Both the position numbers and the translations under genes were made by a program. This document shows, piece after piece, positions 10,895 to 23,016 of a stretch of 64,000 nt of DNA (position 1 is its first letter; every line of letters starts with the position of its first letter). The stretch comes from Alectoria sarmentosa (Eukaryota > Ascomycota > Lecanoromycetes > Lecanorales > Parmeliaceae), in contig WOGZ01000199.1 in assembly GCA_009733775.1 (NCBI GenBank), positions 1 through 64,000 of the forward strand, given 5' to 3'. A model generated the notes under the pieces. That model had not been told where the DNA came from, did no database searches, and was given only the letters and a program-made list of their open reading frames with translations.

Positions 10895-12839
10895 AAACTT
10901 AAACGTACTTTTCAAAAAATTTCGAATTAATTTAAATCGTTCAAAAATAGCATATTCGAAATTTTATCGAATCGTATATTAATTTAATTAAAAAATGCGT
11001 GTCTCTTTTATTATTAATATTAATATATAATAATTATTAAAAATCACGAATTTCGATTTTTGAAATTAAATTATATGTTATTTTAATCGTATTAAATTTA
11101 ATTCGAATGTTCTTTAATTGTAATTTTATTAATAATTATATTTTCAACGTCGATATTCTTTTAAATTAAAACGAAAAATAATAACGTATTTAATAAATTC
11201 TTTTACGTTATTTTCGATTTATATTTTGACGTATTATTTTATTAAAATCTTCGTCTTTTTTTCGATTTATTTTTCTACGTTTTATCGATTTAAAATTTAA
11301 TTATAATAATCACGCAATATTAAATACCTTTTGAAAATTAATACGATTCATTTCTTTTTATAAATATTAATTGTGTTTTATAAACGATTTATTATTTTAT
11401 TTCGTAAATCGAATATTAAATCATTTTTTATAATTCTAAATTTTTTATATTTAAATTTGTGATCGATATATTTTATAAATTTTATATAAAATTTAAAAAA
11501 CGATTTATTTATTTATTTTATAAATAAATATAATTTACGATTTTCTTTATAAATTTTCTTTTATAACGTTTTATAAAAATTAATTAATTAATTTAAAAGC
11601 TCGTTAATCGATATATAAAAACGTTATCGTCGTTTAAAAAATGTATATTTAATAACGTTTTTCTTAAATCGTGTAATAATATATACGATTTTAAAAAATT
11701 TAATAAAATAATAATTATCGCTATAAACAAATATGTTTAAAAATTTTATTTTTCAATTATTAAATGTAATCGCATTAATATTATTAAATATAAATAAATT
11801 TGAAAATTTAATATTAAATATCGTTTTAATCGATTATTTAAAATTTGATAAATGTGATAAAAACGATTTATATTTTTTAAAAAATCGATGTAATTTTGAT
11901 CTTTTAAAATTTCGTAACGAAAACGAAAAAGAAAATATAAAATTATTAAACGATTTTTAATCTTATAATTTTTGGTTTATAAATTAATTTTTTAATTAAT
12001 TTTTTTATTATAAAAGAAATCGTTAAAAAAGATTTTTAATAAATAAAAAACGTTATATTTATAATAAATATAATCATAACGAATTGAAAAACGAAAAACG
12101 AATATATAAATTTTCGTATATAAAATAAAATTGTTTATAATATATAAATAATCGTAATTTAAATAAACGACGTTATAAAGAAACGTATTTTAATGCTAAT
12201 ATAAAATTTTATTAAAAAAATTCATAATATATTATATAAAAATTTCGATATTTTCGAATAAAATATAAAGTTTTTAATATAAATAAATGTTATTAAATCG
12301 AATTCGTGAAACGATATATTTTTTACGACGAAGATAAATGTTATTAAAATATACGTAATAATTATAATATTAAAATTTCGATATAAGTTTTATTATTTTA
12401 ATATTAAAAATGTGTTTTTTTATAAAAACGATAATAAGTTCGTTTTTAAATTAATCGAATCGTTATAAAGATTATAAATGTTTTAAATATTATTTTTTCG
12501 ATAATATTAAACTTCGTCGAATATTAATAAAATAATAATGAAATTAAATGTAATTAATATAAAAAAAATTAATAATGCGAAGCGAAGAAAGTTATTTTTA
12601 TAAAACGATATAAAATTCGACTTTTAATAAAATAAAATATAATAAAAAAATATAAATATCGTGATTTTTTTTTTAAAATAATATAAATTACGATAAAGAT
12701 TTATTTTTAAAATGTAAATGTTTATATAATAAAAAAATTTAACGTATTTTTTATTAAATTTAATCGCTTACTTTAAATAAAAAATAAAAAAAATGTTAAT
12801 TATCTTCGTTAAATAATATACGAAAAAAACTTATTATTA
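10895..12839. other. AT-rich RIP-mutated DNA without a recognisable gene
   Basis: Just outside the Ty3/gypsy LTR, 10,915-10,990 resembles 7,055-7,130 (inside the nested small LTR element) and about 30,540-30,610 (inside another LTR element), so the larger element probably landed in a relative of these. Beyond that I see only AT-rich sequence. A 75-codon + strand frame at 11,733-11,960 has no recognisable family and may be chance. Confidence 0.5.
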
Positions 12840-13016
12840 TATTAAAATTATTATAAAATTTGAAAGATTATAAAAATGTATATAACGAAAATACTAAATT
12901 TATCGAATTATATAAAAAAAAAACGATAATATATAAGTAAAAGTGTTTACGTTAAAATCGATAAAATCGATAAAATCGATAAAATTAATAAAATTAAATA
13001 AAATACGTTTATAATA
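12840..13016 (-). repeat. LTR of family B (short form), - strand
   Basis: 177 bp; the plus strand starts TATTAAAATTA and ends ACGTTTATAATA, the mutated form of ACGCTCGTAACA. To its right comes a pyrimidine-rich run that reads as a polypurine tract on the - strand, so this is a 3' LTR. It contains four units of a 9 bp repeat AAAATCGAT at 12,954-12,989. Confidence 0.6.
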
Positions 13017-13860
13017 ATAATATTATCTTTTTTTTAAAAAGCGATATTTTAACGTTATAAAAATCGAAAAAATATGTTTATAATTTATTTTATATTTTCG
13101 AAACTTTTAAATGATAATTATTTTTAATTGAAAAAAATAAATAATAATAACGATAATAATATATCAAAAAGATTTCATTAATAATATCGTTAATATTATA
13201 ATATTTTATCGTTTTAAATATTTAAAAACGATATAATTTAATAGAAAATTAACGTTATAATCGTCGTTAAAGCATTTAAATATTTAATATTATTTAATAT
13301 TCGATATTTTAAACAAAGAGAAAATCGTTAAAATAAAATAATATAATTAAATAAAATTTCTTAAATCGAATCGAATCGCAAACGTTAAACTTTATTTAAA
13401 ATTTATATATATTTTCTAAATTGTTATATATATAATATTAAATTATATTAATAACGACGATAACGAGATTTTAAAACGTCGTTAAAAGATTTAAAAAAAT
13501 GTTAATAATATAAATATCGAAAATCGCGTGTTCGTTTAAGTTTTAAATCGATATATCGTTATCATCGATTTTAATTAATTTCATCGTTGAAAAAATAACG
13601 TGAAAACGCATCGTATAATAATAAATAAATCGAAATTATTTATATATACATTATTATTTAATATAATAATAATAATGTATAAGAAAAAAAAAAAATTTTT
13701 TTTTATAATTTAATAATTAATTTAATTGAATAACGCATAATTATTTTATCGTAATTTATTTAAATATCGTTTATAAAAGTCTTCGAATACGTTTTTTAAG
13801 TTATCGAATTCGTTTTTATTAACGTTATTGATATATATAAAAGAATAAGATAAAATTGAG

Positions 13861-15060
13861 CTAAAAAATCTTAAATTTGTATATACAATTAATTATAAAT
13901 TCGAATAGATTACGTTTTTTGATAAGGCGTCAAAATAACGTCTTTAGGTCTTTCGAGCATTTTTATTAAAAGTTTATATATAAAAATCTTATATCTTTTG
14001 CCCCTTATTCTTTTAAAAATAAATTTTTTTTATAATTTTACAAATTATACAACTCGATATGCGCTTTTCAATAATATAAAAATTATGAAGTTTAAATGTA
14101 TATATATATATCGATATATATTTAATTTAAATATGTTATTATTCGAGACGATAAAATAATTTTCGAAAAATCTTTAAACTTATTTAACGAATTATTTTCT
14201 TTTTTAAATAACATTATAAATTTTTATTATATTTACGAGATTAATATATCGTTGAAATTGTATATATTTATTTTATAATAATAGTTATATAAATATATAA
14301 TATAAATATTCAAAAATTCCGAGAAATCGATTATAAAATGTTAAAAAATTAAAAATAATGCTAAATGCTTATATTTCAATATAAACGAAATAATAGTTAT
14401 AAAGAGATTTATATATTATAAAGTCGTTTATATAAGTAATATTAAGTCGCGCTAAACTCGATCGAATCGTATATTATAAAAAAGTTAAAATTATAATATA
14501 AAAAATTTAACGCATTTTTTATGTATTTTTAAATAAGCGCAATTTTTTATAAAATTCGTAAATTGTAAGTGATATAACGATAAAGTTAATAAAAAACGTA
14601 AATTTGTCGCTTAATAATCGTAAATCGTAAAATCTAAAATTCGAAAAAAAGAGAAAAAAAAAAGATTAAAAAAAAGTTCTACAAAAAAAATTTAAAAAAA
14701 TTAAAAAATTTTAATATTAAAAAATCAGAGTTCGGTTTAAATTTGCATAAAATTTATAAATTTAATAAATAATTAAATTTAGAATTTCGATTCGAAGAAA
14801 AAAAAATTTAATTTTAAAATTTTTTTTAAAAAAAATGTTTTAAAAAAAAATTAGAAAAAAAGTTTTGAAATTAAAACAATAAAACAATTTTTTGCATTTT
14901 GAATAAAATCGATAAATTTAATGCATTCACAATTTTAATATATTTATAATTTAAATGTATTAATAAATTTAAAATTCCAGTTCGAAGAGAAAAAAAAAAA
15001 AAAAAAAAAAGATTTCATCGACGTTGAGTCTTAAGTTCGTTTCGCCTTCGTTTGTTTATA
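13861..15060. other. Stretch absent from sister copies, ending in purine-rich simple sequence
   Basis: Compared with the sister copies at 58,780-60,978 and 1-1,286, this part looks inserted or unrelated. About 14,380-14,520 resembles a - strand family-B LTR. Positions 14,640-15,020 are long A/G-rich runs with two diverged copies of a unit containing TTCGAAGA. This part keeps CAG/CTG-type words and looks less RIP-mutated. No gene was recognised. Confidence 0.45.
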
Positions 15061-16599
15061 AGTATTATGAATTTAATTCATAAACCCTAACTTGTTTTAT
15101 TTATAACGATTAATTTATTCGATTATCGTAAAATATGTTTTATTTAAATTGCCGCGTATATAAACGAGAACGTTTTATATATAATTAATAATATTTTTTA
15201 TTTTTATAACATTAAAACGTTTTCGAATAATAACGTAATTAATAATATTAAAATTAAAATTTATATAAAAATGAAAATCTTTATTTATATAAAAAAACGA
15301 CACATTAATAAAGATTAAAATATTATTATTATTTATAAATTCGATTATAAATATTTATTTAATTTAATTATTTTATATATAATTATAACAAATTCGCAAA
15401 TAACGTTTTAAATTTATTTATTTTATTTCGTTTATTTATTTGTTTTAAAATCGAAGATTTTAAATAATTTAATTTTAATAATTAGTTTTTTATAAAAAGA
15501 TTTTGATATTATAATAACGAATTGTAAATTTTAATTAAATCTTTTTAATATAAATAATTCGTGTATACGAAAAACCTTTTTAATAAACATTTTAATAATG
15601 TTTTTAATAAATGTATTATTATCGTTCGTCGTGTATAATACGTAATAATGCTTTTTAATTAAACGATTAATTATTATTTATATAATATTATAACTTTTTA
15701 ATAATAAAAAATCGAGGATAAAATTTATAAAAATGTTTTATTAATATTTTTATAAAATTTAAAATAATTATAATAAATCATATTTATAATATTTAAAAAC
15801 TTTTTTTTTTATAAATATAATAATTATTAATGTATATAACGATTATATTTTTTATATTTTTTTAATAATATTTTTATTTAAATAATTTATATATACAAAT
15901 AATTTTAAAATAATTATATATAAATTAATCGTATATTTTTTATATAATAATCGTATATATAAATTTAAATATTTATAAACGATTTTTATAATAAAGAATT
16001 TGATTCGTAATAACGCATTTATTAAATATAATATTTTATAATTTCTTTTTATTATTAATAATTTTCTCGCGTATATTATTATATTTATTATCGAATAAAT
16101 TCGCTTTAAACACTTTATAATAAAAAAATCATCGATAACATTAACATCGAATTAAATATTATCGAAATTTAATTAATTCGATATAAAAATAATTTAAAAA
16201 TATTATTTTAAACGTTTATTTTTAAAATTTATAAATTTATATTTAATTATTTAAATGAGAATATTAATTTTAAAATTTTATAATCTCGAACGATGAAAAT
16301 TTTAATGTTATATTTAAATAATATATTTAAATATTTAATTTAACGACGATTCAAGTTATGATTTTTCGTAAAATATATAAAATCTTCATAATTTATAAAT
16401 ATTTTAATTAAAATGTTAATATATTTCAATTTTAATCGTTAATGTTTTAAATATCGAATAATAGTAAATAATTATTTTATTAAAGATTTAATAATTATAT
16501 TCAATCGAAATTAAATTTTTATTATAAAAGATTAATAATTATAATAAATACGTTTTTATTATTATATTATAATAATACTTTCTTATTAACATAATTTGA

Positions 16600-17416
16600 A
16601 AAATTCATTTTCAAAATTGTTTTTTCAAATTTAATTAAATGTCGTAAAATAAAAGTCTTCGTAACGTTAATTTTTAATTAATTAAAGACTTTTTAATAAG
16701 CGAATAATTATTTAATTATATTCTTTTTTCTTATTAATCGAATTATAAATTTAACGATTTTTGAAAAGTTTTATATAAATCTTTTATAAAAGTTATAAAA
16801 ATTGATAAAGACTTATAATTTTTTTAAATTTATAAATGTGATTTAATCGACGACGATTTAAATTTTAATCGAATTTATTTACAATTTACTAATAAATACG
16901 AATAAATTTAAGAATTTAATCTTTTAAATATGAAATTCACATTTAAAAATGTTTATTTATAAATTAACTTCGCGTAATTTTCAAAAGATTATTCGAATAT
17001 ATTAAACGTCTTTTTTTCAATTTTATTATAAATAAAAATGTCGTTTAAATATATTTAATAAAAATTATTCAAATATTCGAAAAAAATGTCGTTTATATAT
17101 TGTTAATAAATAATAAAATTATTTATTAATTTAAATAAAGACTTCGATATTTCTATATTTAAAAAAAAGAAATATAATAAAATTTATTAAACGTAATAAT
17201 AATGTTACATCGTATAAAATATTTACAATTTTATATTTTTATTAAAATCTCATTTATTAATGAAATAAAATATCGATTTCTTTTGATAATAACGTTCAAT
17301 TTTCGATAATTCACATAAAATCGCAAATCTTTATTTGATTTTTCAATAAATAAAACAGATAAGGCGAATAAAGCATAATTAAATACGATAAATTCTTTTC
17401 TCAAATGTTCATTCAA
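16600..17416 (-). pseudogene. Reverse transcriptase remnant of the - strand chromodomain-type element
   Basis: The open part (17,231-17,416) has the RT core in order: LRKEFIVFNYALFA ('FIRPS-SP-ASP'), VLFIEKSNKDLRFYVNYRKLN ('VLFVKKPNG-LRFCVDYRKLN', mutated) and RNRYFISLINEIL ('KNRYPLPLIDETL'). Past its stop, - strand frames broken by TAA/TGA still suggest the palm and the following segment down to about 16,600. A different family from the RT at 4,905-5,920, judging by the different residues in the shared blocks. Confidence 0.8.
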
Positions 17417-19473
17417 ATATTTCTTAATTTATTCGAATTTGTGATTTGATAATAAATAAATTCGATTTTTAAATAATGCATTTTTATTTGTTTTTTTAAC
17501 GAATTTTAATTTGTGATCATAAAAACGATATGAAAATAATACGTTCGTTTATAATTTATTAAAAACATTTACATAATTATAATAATTTATAGAAAATTTG
17601 TTAAGCATTTTTTGAGAAATAAGAATTTCAACATTATTAATTTGAGCGTTCTTCGATATATATAATTTATAACATTTTTTATATTTGATTTCGAAGTCGT
17701 ATAAATATGATTTATTAATTAATATGCGATTATTTCGTTACAATTGTGATATAATTTCGAGAGAGTTATTGAAAATATTATAAATTTTATTTATTATTAA
17801 AGAAAAGAGCTTGTTTTTTTCATTTTAAATTAAATAATAATAAATTAATGCGTTAATCTTATTAATATAAATGAGATTAGATTTTTATTTAAAATGTCTT
17901 TAAAATAATTTATATCAGAATGGTTTTCGTTTAATTTATTTTTACTAATAAATTTTAAAAGGTCGTGTAATGATAATAAATGATATTGTTAATAAAAACG
18001 ATAAGTTTTTAAATATTAATATCTTATTATCGTTATATTTACATTATTTAAATATAAATAATATTCTATTTTTAAATATATCGAAAACAACTTCATATTT
18101 ATTTATTTATTTATAATTTTTCGAAAGTTAAATTATATTATTTTATCGAAATCATAAAATAAAATAAGATCTTTTTTGATAATCGTATATATTTAAAGTA
18201 AATAAAAAGTAATAAATAATAAATCATTTAAATAATCGTTTATTTAATTTTTTAATAATTTAAATTTAAAAATAAAATAAAATTCGATTTATAAACATTT
18301 ATATATTTCAAAAACGAAAGTTTTATTAATAACGATATAAGTTTTAATGCATTCGCAATTTATAAAAAAATTCGTAAATATTATTTATTAATTTCATAAT
18401 AATAATGTAATTATAACTCGAAAGAATCGTCGTGTTAAATTTTTTTCTAAATAATTCGTTAAATATACGTTTTTACTATTTTTTATAATGATTTTAAAAG
18501 AAATTAATCTTTTTTTAAATCATTTAAAAAGTTTTATAAATCATCGTCGTTATTGTTATTCATTTATATAATATATATTCAAAAAAAATTCTTATTCGAT
18601 TGAGAGTAATTATGTTTAATGTATTTAATTTAATTATAATTATAATATATAAGTTTTTTAATATCGATTTCGATTTTAACTTTAATAAATAAAATTTATA
18701 TAATAAGTTTTATAAATGTTATTATAATTCGAATTTTTATTATAATTAATGTAATCGAACTTTTTTTTATTAAAAATGCAACTTTAAATATATATATTTT
18801 TTTATATATATTTAACACGTTAAATGCTATTTAATTTTCATAAATATTTTTTAATAAATGTTAATTGATTAAAATCTTTATATATATTTTAATTTTTATT
18901 CAAATTTTCACGAATCTTTAAACGTAAATGTTATATTATAATATTTCTATTTTTATTAATAATTTAATTAAATCAAATAAAGTTAATATAAAATTTTATA
19001 AAAAATATAATATTTTGTTGAAGTGAATTATATTATCATTTAACGTTATTTTATTAATTTAAATTCTCGTAAATATTAATTAAATTATTTATTATTTCTT
19101 TATAAAATTCGTATAAAATTCTTTAATCAACATTTTATTATTTATTTCGAAGATTTTCTTTTTAACTTAAAAATGATATAAATTAATTTAAATTCAATAA
19201 TAAAATATTAATCGTAATTAACAATAAAATTATGATTTATTTTAAAAAATTAATCGTTTTATATAAGATTTTTTTTATCAATAAAAATTAAAAAGTTAAA
19301 TAATTTAAAAACTTAATTTTTTTAAAAATCAAATTCTTGAATTTTTAAATATAAAAGTATTTATCGATAATAATTATATCGAATTAATTTTGAAATATAT
19401 TATTATTGTTTTCTAATTTTTTATATTATTTTACAAATTTTTTAAATGCATCACGTTCGATACGAATGTTTTT

Positions 19474-19745
19474 ATAAAGCGAAAAGATATAAGACTTTTT
19501 AACTTAAAAATTTTCGACCTTTTCGACTTTTTTTTCATAAATTTATATCTTTACAATCTATTTATAAAATTTTATAGTTTTGATATTTTCGCTAGCATAA
19601 AAACTATATCTTTAAAGATAAAATTAAAATTACGTAATATATATATTAAACATTTAATAAAAGTGTGAGATATTTTATGTCTTTTAAAATAATATCGAAA
19701 AATTTGACTTTTACTCATATCATATATTATATCTTTTCGCTTTAT
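19474..19745. mobile_element. MITE, 272 bp, 19 bp perfect terminal inverted repeats, 10 bp target duplication
   Basis: The ends are ATAAAGCGAAAAGATATAA (19,474-19,492) and its exact reverse complement (19,727-19,745), with weaker pairing continuing inwards. The flanks GAATGTTTTT (19,464-19,473) and AAATGTTTTT (19,746-19,755) differ by one G-to-A change. A 9-10 bp duplication points to the Mutator (MULE) group; hAT would give 8. The interior holds a second inverted pair (TATAGTTTT / AAAACTATA) and no frame, so it is non-autonomous. It lies inside the - strand retroelement block. Confidence 0.85.
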
Positions 19746-20699
19746 AAATGTTTTTAATTATTTTTTCACTATTAATAAATCTTTTTTTTAAATATATTTA
19801 AAATTATATTAAATTAACGATATTTTATACGATATCGATATTAAAATCTTTTTTTTTTAAAATAATTAATAATAAAATAACGTTATAATTATTTATTTAA
19901 TTTAAAAAATTTATTATTAAATTAAATTATTTTATATAATTAAATCGAAACATTTTATATATAATTAATATAAAAATTAAAAAATATTTCGATAAAAAAA
20001 AGATTTTTTTAAAGGAAAATAAAAAACTGTTAAAATATTTCGATAAAAATAATGTTAAAAAGTATTATATAAAAAAAATGCAAATACTTTTTATTTAATA
20101 TATTTAATAATTTTTTATATAATAAAGAAATTTAAATATTATACTTAAATAATTAATATTATTAAATAATTATATAAAAATGCTATTTAATCGTTTATTT
20201 ATTTATTAAAATTTTATAAAAACAATATATTAATTAAATAATGTTTTTTTAATTTCGTTATATATATAAAAAATATTTATTATATTATCGTCGATTTCGT
20301 GCGAGGAAATTTGACAATGCGAAATAAAAAAAATCGATTTTAAAAGATTATAAAATCGTGATTTTTTGTTTAATGATAATGTTGTAAAAAATTTAAATAT
20401 TTTTAATAAAGATTTTTCGAATAATATAATTAATATTATTTTATTTTAATTTATATAAAAGTAATTTTTTTTTAATTCGTTAATTGAACGAATATTTTAA
20501 TATTTTCTTTATAGTCGTTATTGTTAATAAAACGAATTATTATTTTAATATAAATTATTCGAATTTTAATTATCGTAAATAATTTAATTTAGAAATTTAA
20601 TATTATAATAATTTTTATATTTTAATAAAGTTTTATTAACACGATTTTTTAAATTCGTTAATTAATATAAATAAAATAAATGAAATAATTTAATTATAA

Positions 20700-20896
20700 T
20701 ATTAAAATCGATATAAAATTATATTATATAAATATATTAAATAAAATAATTAAATGAAAAGAAAATATTAAAAAAAAACATTTATATAAAAGCAAAGATT
20801 TTTATTAAAATACGTTAAATTTAATCGAATAATATCAAAAAATATAATATTAAAAAAAAGTTAACTTTATTAAAAATGTAAAATACGTTCGTAACA
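20700..20896 (-). repeat. LTR of family A, - strand
   Basis: 197 bp; the reverse complement starts TGTTACGAACG and tracks the LTR at 1,287-1,490 along its length, including the segment around TTATTCGATTAAATTTAACG. The sequence to its left matches the 5' internal part of other family-A copies, so this acts as a 5' LTR for the block to its left. Confidence 0.75.
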
Positions 20897-21400
20897 TTAA
20901 ATTATAATTTCTCGTTAAATCGTTTTCAAAAATTTATATAATTGCGTATAAGTTTTTATAATCTTTTTAACGAATCAAATATTTTATTTTATAATATTTA
21001 AAAAAAAAAATATATAATTAATTTTTTTTAAATAATTAATTTTCTTTATTAAATAATTATATTTTTAATTTTTGTATTTTCCATTTTTCATTTTTCAATT
21101 TTTTCATTTTTCATTTTTCATTTTTCATTTTCAATTTCAATTTTTTAATTTCAATTTTTTAATTTTAATTTTTTTAATTTTAATTTTTTTAATTTTTCTT
21201 TCTTTATTATAAATTTTAAAAAAATTAAATAAATAATTTAAATTTAAATTTTTTATATATTAATTAATAAAATTATTTTAATATTTTTAAAATATTTAAA
21301 ATATTATATTTAAATTTAAAATTATAAAAAAATTAACGTTATAATATTTTTATATTTTTCTTTAATTAATCGATTTAAACGTGAGAAATTATTAATAATC
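20897..21400. other. AT-rich border with T-rich simple repeat
   Basis: No gene. Positions 21,067-21,200 are an imperfect run of short pyrimidine-rich units of the type CATTTTT/AATTTTT. The base composition changes abruptly near 21,395-21,410, which marks the left edge of the gene island. Confidence 0.7.
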
Positions 21401-21623
21401 TCGCTTCGAGATGGCGACCTTTTAGTGTAATTACTATGAGAGTAAACAAGGAAATAAACAGCCTATCTGCGGGCAAAACGGCTGCCAAGACGCTAAAGTT
21501 TTAGCGACCTAACTCACTTCTCGAATGTACGAGTACTTACTTACTTTTAAGTACTTTTACTTCTCTACTTTCTGAAGCACGGTGGCATTATGCGTAATGC
21601 TGGTTTAGTTTGAAAGGCCGGAG
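21401..21623 (+). promoter_or_regulatory. 5' region of SEH1 at the left island border
   Basis: About 220 bp of balanced composition between the AT-rich arm and the SEH1 start codon; it must hold most of the promoter and 5' leader. A repetitive TACTTACTTAC/AAGTACTTTTACTT stretch lies at 21,533-21,565. No TATA box or named factor site was identified with confidence. Confidence 0.4.
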
Positions 21624-22927
21624 ATGGGAGAAAACTCCAATTTCAATGACAACGAAGGGAGAAAGAGTGGGTTTCAGAGCTTTGAGCATGCGGCTGCCGA
21701 TATAGTGCTTGCGGCCAGCTTCAACTCTTCTGGCACACGAATCATCTTGTGCTCGGCAGATCATAAAATCAGAGTCTACAATATAGACCAGAATGATGCG
21801 TATTTCTTAATAGACCAGTGGCGCGGACATGATGCTGAGGTGCTAGATGCAAGTACAACCCTTCTACTGACATGGAATCGCGCTGCTAAGAGGATTGAAT
21901 TTGGAAGGTCCAATGGCTTGCATCCAGCTCGGGTCAGTTCTTCGCAACTATTGGCGGCGACAACAAGTTCAAACTATGGCGAGAGGATCCATCGCAAACA
22001 TTCAAGAGTGGACGACGCTTCAGGTGCATTTTCTCGCAGTCGCCGCTCAACCATGTCTCCTATGTTTCCTTTGGCTCTAAGACTATCAGACATGATCTTT
22101 TCCTCTCTCTGATTACCCACGATGGACTACTTTCCCTTTTGGAGCCTGCAGATCCCGAATCATTGGGTTCATGGAACCTAATCGACAACATCTACCCCTT
22201 TGGGCAGCACCATCGAGGTACCGAGGCTAGATTCAGATTGTCTTTTCACCAAGGCGAGGGCCCCAGTGCCAACGCAATTTTCGCAGGTTTGGACCCCAAC
22301 GCGATTTCACTCGCTGTCTCCGCGATCAAAGATATCAAAGTATATCGCGCCATTAAGTCTGGTGAGTCTTCGGAAAGTAATTATCTATTCTATGAAATGG
22401 TCGAGATACATACCGATGCCACGATCAATGAAATAGCCTGGGCACCGGGATGCCTCCATCCGTATGATGTAATTGCTGCGGCCTGTCATGATGGTACAAT
22501 CCGCATTTTCCAAGTCGACACACCACATGAAGGCGATGCATCACCAAAGACTCCGGCGACCAAAGCATACAAGTCCAATGGACCGCAGCGGACATTACCA
22601 GCAACTTTGCGTAATGCTCCCTCTGGTATAGGAGCTGGTTTAGCAGGGATGTCTCGCAGTGCACCTCCACGCGAGGTCACGAACAGCTTGGACATCAAGC
22701 ACGAGTGGAAACAAGCCGCATTACTGTCGCATGATGAGGCACCTGTCTGGAAGATTAGATGGATATACGACGGTAAGTACGAGCACCATTGGACTTGTTG
22801 TGGTCGTTGTCTGATCTCCTACTTAGGCAGTGCTTTGGCTTCGACAGGCGATAATGGAAAGGTCCATTTATGGAAGCAGAGTTTAAGCGGCGACTACATT
22901 GAATTTGCGGAGACTGAGTCGGCGTGA
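21624..22927 (+). CDS. SEH1: Nucleoporin SEH1 (WD40 repeat, Y-complex and SEA/GATOR2 subunit)
   Basis: Three exons, 21,624-21,848, 21,908-22,772 and 22,827-22,927, give 396 residues. Seh1 is a WD40 propeller that joins the Nup84/Nup107 (Y) complex of the nuclear pore and the SEA/GATOR2 complex at the vacuole. Visible landmarks: FQSFEHAAADIVLAASF (18-34) and SADHKIRVYN (44-54); GHDAEVLD then VQW across intron 1 (68-78); GGDNKFKLW (91-99); VSYVSF and LITHDGLLSLLEP (125-155); IKVYRAIK (218-225); IAWAPG...ACHDGTIRIF (251-276); a loop rich in Ser, Pro and Gly (about 280-330); then APVWKIRW and STGDNGKVHLWK. The start has a purine at -3 and no better upstream ATG. Intron 1 (59 nt) begins GCAAGT, a GC-AG intron; intron 2 (54 nt, GTAAGT...TTAG) is a multiple of three with no stop, so its retention would add 18 residues. 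Both joins restore the conserved motifs. No frame damage was seen. Confidence 0.93.
21849..21907 (+). other. SEH1: GC-AG intron of SEH1
   Basis: 59 nt, from GCAAGT to GGAAG, with a CTGAC-type branch site about half-way. Reading through gives a frame ending in a stop. Splicing here joins ...EVLD to VQW, matching the conserved second WD40 blade. The only nearby GT donor (GTGCTA, ten bases earlier) would delete the conserved VLD. Confidence 0.85.
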
Positions 22928-23016
22928 AAGACGAAACGGATGAATGATGATACTATTTCTCAAGTTTCTGGAGACTCGTAGCCCCAGAGGAAGCGAGAGC
23001 AAGGCTGTTTGACTAC

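Larger units (their letters stand above)
12840..20896 (-). mobile_element. Chromodomain-type Ty3/gypsy block, - strand, interrupted; possibly composite
   Basis: LTR-type ends lie at 12,840-13,016 and 20,700-20,896, both read on the - strand. Between them, from 3' to 5' on that strand, are: a 3' non-coding and chromodomain region (13,017-13,860) matching the reverse of 500-1,286; an inserted or unrelated stretch (13,861-15,060); an integrase C-terminal region (15,090-15,970) matching the reverse of 1-240; RT (about 16,600-17,416); and a 5' region that holds a MITE. DNA left of the 5' LTR (20,640-20,699) matches the region just inside the LTRs at 29,694 and 61,181. The two LTRs differ in length (177 and 197 bp) and their flanks show no target duplication, so two related elements may be joined here. 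Confidence 0.6.

Noticed and set aside
11733..11960. 75-codon frame, and similar short frames at 33,108, 34,280, 48,102, 50,447, 51,651, 52,744 and 63,643
   Set aside because: Phe/Ile/Asn/Lys-rich translations are what AT-rich DNA gives by chance; no motif, no neighbours and no conserved copy supports a gene.
21895..22670. Other-frame and opposite-strand open frames across SEH1
   Set aside because: They overlap exons whose reading is fixed by conserved WD40 motifs, so they are shadows.
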